This document shows positions 56,050 to 64,000 of a DNA stretch of 64,000 bases, one piece after another. The position numbers and the translations under genes were made by a program. Source of the stretch: Ziziphus jujuba (taxonomy: Eukaryota > Streptophyta > Magnoliopsida > Rosales > Rhamnaceae); NCBI RefSeq assembly GCF_031755915.1, contig NC_083384.1:5045501-5109500 (forward strand), given 5' to 3'. Position 1 is the first letter of the stretch; the number at the start of each line of letters is the position of its first letter. A model generated the notes under the pieces. It was given only the letters and a program-made list of their open reading frames with translations. It was not told where the DNA came from and ran no database searches.

Positions 56050-57257
56050 TTCTGGAATTGGGGGCAGAGTAAATGGTGTTTGGATGGTTTCTTTGAGGTT
56101 TTCTGCTTCTTGTAGTTTTGTAGGGTTAGAAAGCAGAGGTACTGTGAAGTGTGGGGCTTTGGGGTGGGTGTCTCCAACAGCTAAGTCATGCCTTCTTTAT
56201 GTAAAAGGTCAAACTTTTCAATGCCCCGGGACCCACTTCCATACAAGTAGGCCCGACTTGTGATTTTGCTTTTTGATGATATGAATGGGTTAATATCCTT
56301 ATTTCACTCTAATTCTATTAGTTTTTTTTTTCTTTTCTTTTTATTATGAATTTACACCTTCATATGAGGACTTAATGTCGATAACCTTTAATGTGAAGAA
56401 TTAAAGATGCAATCAATCTATAACATTAACATTTATTACCAAAAAATTAAATAAAATAAATAAAGTCTATAATAATGAACACTATTATGGTTTTACCAAA
56501 TAAATTCACTAAGTATAATGGTTTACAAATTGATATAATCTGAATACGTAAATTAGTGAATTGAATAAAACAATTGGCACATTGCTTCTTATGTTATTTA
56601 ATTTTATTTGATAAACTATTCGATTACTTTGGCCTTATTGCTATAATAAAGCTTAAAACAAGTAGATAAACCAAGGAAGACAAGCTTTTAAATGTAAAGT
56701 TCTCTTTAAACTGAAACTTTAGAAGGATCCTAAAAAAAAAAAAAAAAAAAAAACTAAAGTAAGGGAAATCTGGATTATACCCTGTTCTGTCTCCCATTAC
56801 ACTGCATTATGCATCAATAATTCTCAAAGCAACCTAACAGTATTCCTTAAGAGAAGGAGGTTAAAGATTATGGCTTATGAATTACATTACTCTAATTCAT
56901 ATATTAATTATATACAGTTTGGATTTTTTCAAAAAACATGAATGCCTTCTTACACATGAACTAAGAATTACAGGAACAAAAAAAGCTCACATGCAATACT
57001 AAGTATTACATCAAGATCATGACAATATTACATATGTAGTGATAACAGGGGAAGAGTATTACTTCAAAATTGTGATAGGATTACATATAAATTGATAACA
57101 GGGGAAGAGACAGATATTTCCCTTCCATGGATAAACACATACATGTATATATAAAGCAAGGAAAGTAAAGGAGAACAGCAAAGATTGCATTGCTTACCTT
57201 GTCACACCACCCACACAAGAGCTAAATCCATCCATATTGCACTTTCTGCGACATTCT
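56050..57257. other. duplicated spacer
   Basis: A copy of 33979-35266 with substitutions and small indels. It includes the doubled 53-bp unit (about 56999-57105). No gene. Confidence 0.8.
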
Positions 57258-57744
57258 CTATTTCCTCTGCCTATTATTTGCACATTCCCATCTTCCATGA
57301 CAACCATTTCTTTAGAAGTAGCTAAGGTAAAATCTTAAATGCAATGTCCTCAACATGATCGAAATACCATTTCCTCCATCTCATGGGAAACATAAGAGGC
57401 CCATTCACAATTCCAAACCCAACAACAAATCCAACTTCAACAGCTATCAAATCCCATCTAATCTCACCGCCAAGGTTTGAATGTCTGACTTCAGGGGGTG
57501 TTTTTGGTGGTACATTTGCCACATCATTGCTGCAACTTGGTGTTAATGGAGGCCCACATACTCCGTCATTTTCCTAAAAACAATCAGCTGTAAACATTTG
57601 AATTTGAGTACCCTTGGGGATTCTTCCAGAAAGTTGATTATGGGACAGGTCCAGAACTTGAAGGAAATTCAAGTTTGAAAGTGATGCCGGGATTTCCCCA
57701 TTCAAGTGGTTTCTCGAGAGATCTAGAGACTCTAGTTGCTTTAA
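57258..57744 (-). pseudogene. fourth RLP copy: C-terminal part, left of Gypsy insertion
   Basis: It matches 35267-35744 of the intact RLP. The tail ends early: a Gln codon after KILP has become TAG (57320-57322). A stop also interrupts the C-cap region near 57575. The Gypsy element begins at 57745, within codons of the last LRRs. Confidence 0.9.
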
Positions 57745-58098
57745 TGATAGGATCGGGTCCTATTTCCATGCACCTTCTTCTCTTTCCTAGACACGTTCCC
57801 ACGTTTCCATGCATGACCCATGCAACCTCCATGGGTTTTGACGTGTCGTTAGTAGTTGAAGTGAACGATAACCATAGCAAGTTAGGAGCAGTTGTTGTAG
57901 ATGGTAGCAAAGCATATATGAGTTTCAGAAATGTAAATATGAGGATCATGAATAGAAACCTGAACTTTTCCTTCTCCACTCTTTCTCTCTCTAGTTTCTC
58001 TCTCTAGACTCTCTCTCTATATTTTTCTCTCTGTTCTACTCTGTTTTGCAAGACCAAAAACAGAGGATATTTTCTCAATATCACGAAGGCACTTAACA
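57745..58098 (+). repeat. 5' LTR of Gypsy 1
   Basis: By hand comparison it differs from the 3' LTR at roughly two dozen positions, mainly C/T and G/A exchanges. Lengths are identical. Confidence 0.93.
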
Positions 58099-58124
58099 TT
58101 TTTGTATCAGAGACTGGTTGATCC

Positions 58125-59333
58125 ATGGACACTCATGGGAATACAAATGCAGAGTTCCGAAATGAGATCCAGGAGACCCTTCAAAGGTATGGAGCAAATT
58201 TTGACCAATTGAACGCCACCATGCAAACAGTGTTGATAGAACTGCAGGCTCTACGACTTCAACAGGGACAGAATTTGGTGGAAAAGGAGACAAACCCATT
58301 TGCTCTAGGGGAATCCTCACAGAACCAATCTACTACCCAATTTGGGGCTACCTGGTCTTCCGAACAAATGGAAGGCAATCAAACCTCCGTCAAGTTGTAC
58401 TTTCCAAAGTGTGACGGAGAAGATCCAAACGGATGGATTTTTAGGTGTGACCAATATTTTGAGTTTCAAGGAATAGAGCCACAATAGCGAGTTCAACTGG
58501 CTTCCTTCCACTTGGAAGGAATGGCGCTTCAGTGGTTTCGTTGGATAGCAAGTTTAAGGGATCGTTCACTTGGAAGGAGTTTGTACAGGCAATACTTCAA
58601 CGATTCGGACCCACTGAGTATGAAGATCCATTTGAAGCTCTCATGCAACTGAAATAGACCACATCTATTTCCCAATACCAGTCAGAGTTTGAACGGTTGT
58701 CTCAATGCATTGATGGACTGCCTGAAACTTATCTTGTTGGTTGCTTTGTTGTCAGATTAAGGGACAAGGTCCGCTTAGAAGTAAAAATCCAGCAACCGCA
58801 TTCACTGTCGGAAGCCATTGGGGTTGCACGATTAATCGAGGAGCGTAATTTGTTGCAAAAAAAAGAGTCTAGGAAATTCACGATAGAGTTTCACCCGCCT
58901 AGTGATAGAGACAACCGCGGGAGTTATTGGGCCACCCCCCACCACAGTGAAACCAAATACCCAACTTCAAGTTCCTTTTAAAAAAATTATGGGACAAAAG
59001 GCACGGGAACGTCGTGCGAAGGGCTTTTGCTATTACTGTGATGAGAAATTTTTACCCGAACACCGTTGCATCCAACCTCAACTTTTTATGATCGATGACC
59101 CAGAAATTGTTTTGGAGGAAGAAGGGGAAATTGTACGGCAAGATCAAGAGACCATGCCTCTGCCAGAAATTTCTTTAAATGCTATCACAGGTGTTGGCCA
59201 ACCTCAAACCATTCGAGTACCCACAAAATTACAAAATCTTGGCATCTCTGTGTTGATAGATGGAGGCAGTACCCATAATTTTATTGATCCAAGCATTGTT
59301 AAACGGTTGAGACTACCAGTGGAAAAGGGCTAA
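58125..59333 (+). pseudogene. Gypsy 1 gag and protease remnant
   Basis: Gag opens with MDTHGNTNAEFRNEI just after the primer site. Stops at 58485-58487 and a frame break around 58640 split it. The gag domain core is recognisable (VKLYFPKCDGEDPNGWIFRC). The CX2C-type knuckle is at YYCDEKFLPEHRC near 59040. The protease motif reads DGGSTHNF, where the family normally has DSGSTHNF. It ends at a stop at 59331-59333. Confidence 0.88.
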
Positions 59334-59501
59334 GACTTGCATGTCATGGTTGCACACAGTGAGAAAGTGAAGTGTTCAGGAAGGTGTAAAGATCTTAAAC
59401 TTAATATACAAGGTTACCCAGTACAGGCAGACTTCTATGTCCTACCAGTCGCAGCTTGCCATGCTATGCCTTAAGTACAATGGCTAGTTACTCTGGGACC
59501 A

Positions 59502-60955
59502 GTGGAAATGGATTACAGAGCACTTACTATTAAATTTATAAAAGATGGAACGGTCTATCAGTTCCAAGGCAACAAACCTGAAGGACTTAAAGAATTGAGT
59601 GCAAAGGGGTTACACCTTTTAGATGGTGTTGGATTTCATTTGCAAATTCTGCCTGTGAGAGAAGGAATTCATGATCCTCAACACCCGAAGGATCTACAGT
59701 CCTTATTGGAAGAATTCTCACAGGTGTTTTCAACACCCTATGGACTACCACCACAGCATAGTCATGACCATGGAATTCTATTGCTTCTAAATAAACCATC
59801 CATCAATGTAAGGCTATACCGTTACCCGTACTACCACAAATCAGAGATTGAACTCCAAGTTGAAGAATTTCTTGACTTCGGAATCATTAGGCCTAGTTGT
59901 AGTCCATATTCATCGCCGGTACTACTTGTGAAGAAGGCGGACAAAATTTGGAGATTCTATGTTGATTATCGGGCTCTCAATGACATTACTATCAAAGATA
60001 AGTACCCAATACCAGTGATATATGAGTTGTTGGATGAACTTCATGGTGCACGATATTTCTCAAAATTGGACTTGCGATAAGGATATCATCAAATACGGGT
60101 GCGAGAGAAGGGTGTCCACAAGACTGCTTTAGGACTCAGGAAGGCCACTATGAATTCGTGGTGATGTTGTTTGGGTTAACAAACGCCCCTGCCACATTCC
60201 AAAGTTTGATTAATGATATATTCCTTCCCTACTTACGTCATTTTATTTTGGTATTTTTTGATGACATCTTGGTATATAGCAGAATTTGGAAGGAGCATCT
60301 TGAGCACTTACGATGTGTACTGGGAATTTTATCTAACAACCAACTATATGCCAAGGCATCCAAATATTAATTTGGAGTTTCACGGGTGGAATATTTGGGA
60401 CATATAATTACTCAAGAAGGAGTTAGTGTGGACCCATCAAACACAAAAGTCATCATGAAATGGCCGACTCCCACCACTGCTAGAGAAGTCCAAGGATTCT
60501 TGGGGTTGGCTGGTTATTATCGAAAGTTTATAAAGGATTTTGGAGGTATAGCCGCACCATTAACAAAATTCCTTACAAAAAAAGGATTCCATTGGACGGA
60601 TGAAGCAGCAAAATCATTTGAGAAATTGAAAAAAGCTCTTACCACTCCATTGGTGTTACAGCTTCCGGATTTCTCTCAATCTTTTGTGGTAGAGAATGAT
60701 GCATTTGGAGTGGGACTTGGAGCAATATTGACACAAAATAATCGGCCAATAGCCTTTTTTAGTGAAGCACTTAAAGGATCTGCCTTGTCTCTATCCACAT
60801 ATGAGAAAGAAATGTTAGCAATCATGAAAGCAATCCGAAAGTGGCAGCCATATCTGTTAGGTAAGCCCTTTTATGGTACAGACAGATCAACGAAGTCTAA
60901 AGTATTTGATGGAACAACGTATCACTATTCCAGCACAAACATGATGGTTACCTAA
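59502..60955 (+). pseudogene. Gypsy 1 reverse transcriptase and RNase H remnant
   Basis: RT motifs are clear: RYPYYHKSEIE, IIRPSCSPYSSPVLLVKK, RFYVDYRALN and, in a later frame, FFDDILVYS (the family box is YDDILVY). Stops occur at 60078-60080 and 60368-60370, with shifts between. RNase H has VENDAFGVGLGAILTQ, STYEKEMLAI and the following WQPYLLG. The usual first Asp of RNase H is Asn-Asp shifted (VENDA instead of VETDA). Confidence 0.88.
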
Positions 60956-61072
60956 AATCATGGGTTACGACTATTCTATGCAATACAAACAAGGGCAAGA
61001 AAATCAAGGGGCCGATGCATTGTCACGTATAGGAGAAATTTACTGTCAAGCCATTTCCTTTCCGAATCCTGA

Positions 61073-62509
61073 TTGGTGGAAAGACCTTTAGAAAGAAGTC
61101 CAGCAAGACCCGTATTCAAGGAGCTTCATAATTCTACTCCAACTCAACCTTATTTATTTCGAGTTGGAGTTTGGGTCCATAAAGATAGGGTCTGTTTGAG
61201 TCCAACTTTGCATTTAATACCAAAAATCTTCACGGAGGCCCATTCTACTTCTATAGGTGGCCATTTTGAGTATCACAAAACTCTCAGCAGAGTCAAAAAT
61301 GACTTTATTTGGCCAAAGATGCGAGCCATGATCAAAGAACACATTAAGGAATGTCCAATTTGTCAACAATGTAAAGCCGAATGTGTAAAAGTTGCTGGTC
61401 TTTTGCAACCACTTCCCATTCAAACCAAGATTTGGACCGAAGTCTCGATGGATTTTATTGAAGGGCTGCCTTTATCTCGAGCCTATTCTATGGTAATGGT
61501 GGTGGTTGATCGCTTAACAAAGTATGCTCATTTTGTTCCCTTGAAACACCCCTACACATCCATGACGGTAGTAAAAGCGTTTATTGAAAATATTGTGAAA
61601 CTGCACGGTATTCCTTCCTCTATTGTTAAGGACAGAGATAGGGTCTTCACGAGTCTCTTTTAGAAGACATTGTTCCAGTTGTAGGGGATAACTCTTCGAA
61701 TGAGTTCTAGTTACCATCCCCAGACAGACGGGCAGATCGAAGTTGTGAATCGCACTTTAGAGCAATATCTTCATTGCTTTGCTGGAGAACAGCCCACGAA
61801 GTGGAATGATTGGCTTCCATGGGCTGAATACAGTTATAATACCTCTACCCATACGGCAGCTAAGATTTCTCCTTTTGAAGCAGTATATGGTGTTCCACCC
61901 CCAACACTACTCTCTTTTGTGCCAGGCACCACTAAAGTTCATGCTTTGGATGAAATACTTTGAGACAGAGAGCAAATTTTGAAAGAGTTGCACCAGAACT
62001 TAATAATTGCTCAAGATCGAATGAAAACAAAAGCATATGAAAATCATAGGGAGGTAATTTTTGACATTGGCGATTATGCCTATTTGAAATTACAATCGTA
62101 TCGTTAGAGATTAGTTGCATTTCGTCAATCTCTCAAACTGTCACCAAAATTTTTTAGGCCTTACTGGATATTAGAACGCATTGGACCAGTGACATACCAT
62201 TTAGAGCTACCCCCAGGAGCTATTATTCATGATGTTTTTCACGTTAGCTTGCTAAAAAAAAATGGGACAATTGCCAAATTCATCTCCTTTACTGCCATCG
62301 ACAACTGATGAAGCAACAATTTTACCTCAACCTCAAGTTATATTGGACAACCGAGTTACTCAACAGGGAAAATATCGTCCAAAACAGAGATTTTGGTTCA
62401 GTGGCAGGGTACTACAGCTGCGGATGGTACTTGGGAAAATGTCTGGAGGTTTGCAAAACTTTATCCGAATTTTATCCTTGCGGACAAGGATACGCTCAGG
62501 GGGAGGGAA
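61073..62509 (+). pseudogene. Gypsy 1 integrase and chromodomain-like remnant
   Basis: The zinc-binding HHCC part is partly kept (HSTSIGGHFEYHKTLSR, then CPICQQC). Catalytic positions appear in SMDFIEGLP, KDRDRVFTS and TDGQIEVVNR. Stops at 61661-61663 and 61961-61963 and a frameshift near 62380 break it. The end carries the GPVTYHLELPPGAIIHDVFH block and the shifted chromodomain-like tail. Confidence 0.88.
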
Positions 62510-62863
62510 TGATAGGATTGGGTCCTATTTCCATGCACCTTCTTCTCTTTCTCAGACACGTTCCCACATTTCCATGCATGACCCATGCAACCTCCATGGG
62601 TTTTGACGTGTTGTTAGCAGTTGAAGTGAACGATAACTGCAGCAAGTTAGGAGTAGTTGTTGTAGATGTTAGCAAAGCATATATGAGTTTTAGAAATGTA
62701 AATATGGGGATTATGAATAGAAATTTAAACTTTTCCTTCTCCGCTCTTTCTCTCTCTAGTTTTTTCCTCTAGATTCTCTCTCTATATTTTTCTCTATGTT
62801 CTGCTCTGTTTTGCAAGACCAAAAACAGAGGATATTTTCTCAATATCATGAAGGCACTTAACA
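62510..62863 (+). repeat. 3' LTR of Gypsy 1
   Basis: 354 bp, directly preceded by a G-rich polypurine tract and directly followed by the TTTAA duplication and then the interrupted RLP copy. Confidence 0.93.
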
Positions 62864-63448
62864 TTTAAGTTGCCAAAAGATGAAAGGATATGACCACTGA
62901 GAGCATTATTGGACGAATCAAGTACCATGAGAGCTTTAAGTTGACCCAGTTTTTTTGGGATGTTACCATGGAAGTTGTTGCTTGGAAAGTCAATAGAGGT
63001 GAATCCCATGGGTATCTTTATGAGCTCCATCTTTAGACCTTTGTTGGTAATCGTTACTGCATTTTTAAAATTAGCAGAACACGGAGGCATTGCTTTAGTT
63101 ACAACACTTGGATCTCTGAGTTGTTATTGGCCACCATCTCCAACAGCGATCATTGCATGCCATTTTGATAAGCATTGGAATGGTAGTTCACCACTAAAAT
63201 TGTTGGAAGCTACATTCACAATTTGAGTCACTGGCCAATCACCAATGTTGTTTGGACATGTAATGATCCCATATAATTTTTTCGATCGCAAAATAAGGAC
63301 ACATAAGGTAGATATATTTTTCAATAATAATGGAAAGCTATCCACCATTTAATTGTTCCTAAGGTTTAAAAGTTCCAAAGCAGTGCAGTTGCCTAGAGAT
63401 TTTAGAATCCTATCTGTCAATAAGTTTCCACTAACATCTAGAGTCCTT
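62864..63448 (-). pseudogene. fourth RLP copy: part right of Gypsy insertion
   Basis: Continues the match to the intact RLP (about 35740-36320): last LRRs, the island (NFKNAVTITNKGLKMELIKIP) and LRRs upstream of it (MVDSFPLLLKNISTLCVL). Frames are interrupted by stops. The match ends near 63448, where a second Gypsy-derived segment begins, so the N-terminal two thirds of this copy are missing from the window. Confidence 0.88.
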
Positions 63449-63461
63449 TAATAAGCAATTA

Positions 63462-64000
63462 TGTAATACCCCGTCCCAAAGTTATCTCCATGGAAGACAG
63501 TAGTACACTTTGGTCAACGAGGTAAATTGAGTCCTCGTTATATTGGGCCTTACAAGATTACGGAGAGGATTGGCCCTGTGGCATATAGATTAGCATTACC
63601 GGAAAAGCTAGCTCGAGTGCACAACATATTTCATATTTCGATGCTACGGAAATATATTGCAAACCCATCACATGTACTCGAGACTCCTAACATTGAGTTG
63701 AAGGAAGACTCGCGAGGAGCGAGTGCTGCGTAATAAGACCATTCCTTTAGTCAAAGCCTTATGGCGGAGTCACTTGGTCAAGGAAGCGACATGGGAGCCC
63801 GAGGCGCAGATGCGCGACCAGTACCCTTATCTGTTCCAATGGTGTGCGAAATTTCGAGGATAAAAGTTTTGTAGGGGGGAAAAATTGTAACATCCCATCC
63901 CAAAGTACGTTGGAATTTTTGCACGTTGACCGAGATTGACCGTTGACGGAGAGGGTCAAAATTTTGACTTTTTGTTTTGGGTGGAATTTTACATTGACTG
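63462..64000 (+). mobile_element. Gypsy 2, internally deleted, running off the window
   Basis: TGTAATACCCCGTCCCAAAG at 63462-63481 resembles the start of the LTR at 63886 (TGTAACATCCCATCCCAAAG). It is joined almost at once to the end of pol: integrase C-terminus at about 63508 (KLSPRYIGPYKITERIGPVA). A frame change follows near 63710, then a chromodomain-like tail (KALWRSHLVKEATWEPEA) ending at TAA 63861-63863. A G-rich purine tract at 63871-63884 and the 3' LTR start at 63886 follow. The rest of the 5' LTR, gag and most of pol are deleted. Confidence 0.85.

Larger units (their letters stand above)
57745..62863 (+). mobile_element. Ty3/Gypsy chromovirus-type retrotransposon (degenerate, matched LTRs)
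   Basis: LTRs at 57745-58098 and 62510-62863 are each exactly 354 bp. They begin TGATAGGAT and end CTTAACA. TTTAA flanks both sides (57740-57744, 62864-62868). A primer-binding-like TTGTATCAGAGAC follows the 5' LTR, and GGGGGAGGGAA precedes the 3' LTR. Domains run gag, protease, RT, RNase H, integrase and a chromodomain-like tail (AADGTWENVWRF in a shifted frame near 62420), the Gypsy order. Stops in nearly every domain make it inactive. Confidence 0.96.

Overview
The window looks like nuclear DNA of a eudicot plant. It is AT-rich and has intron-bearing genes, long LTR retrotransposons, MITEs, a CACTA element and several plant-specific gene families (BAHD acyltransferase, FERONIA-type receptor kinase, Cf/Ve-type receptor-like protein, CNL-type NLR remnant). 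Family resemblance suggests a rosid, perhaps Rosales, but nothing in the window proves a species.

Layout. Positions 1-957 hold the 3' part of a probable Gypsy LTR and 1557-1979 a MITE. A decayed Copia element with both LTRs and a perfect target-site duplication fills 2729-10646 and carries a nested MITE in gag. A single-exon BAHD acyltransferase (11511-12839, with a shifted last ~30 codons) follows. A TRIM-like LTR joined to a tandem array of its own internal domain lies at 13565-14090. A five-exon h9-type thioredoxin gene (coding 16937-19156) is next, then a graveyard at 20166-21712 that combines an NLR fragment, a stray copy of thioredoxin exon 3 and one exon of a Peter Pan-like gene. FERONIA lies on the minus strand at 23777-26452. 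A six-exon endo-beta-mannanase (29877-32372) ends in HDEL and has one GC-AG intron. An unknown Ser-rich protein is at 33085-33978 (minus).

From about 35.2 kb to the end, the window is a decaying cluster of LRR receptor-like proteins on the minus strand. One copy is intact (35267-38689), one is reduced to its 5' end (39883-40090), one to its 3' end (42240-48650) and one to its 3' half (57258-63448). Mobile elements broke these copies. A 5.26-kb CACTA element (43203-48465), filled with hairpin arrays and tRNA-like SINE heads, split the third copy. A minus-strand Copia (48769-55401) lies beside it. A chromovirus-type Gypsy (57745-62863, matched 354-bp LTRs, TSD TTTAA) split the fourth copy. A second, internally deleted Gypsy runs off the right edge.

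The block 33463-36320 (unknown gene, spacer, RLP 3' end) is duplicated at 55533-63448, which dates the Gypsy insertion after that duplication. The working genes have unrelated roles: redox (thioredoxin), cell-wall sensing (FERONIA), cell-wall mannan remodelling (mannanase), acyl transfer, and extracellular recognition (RLP). No operon-like or clustered pathway logic is visible.
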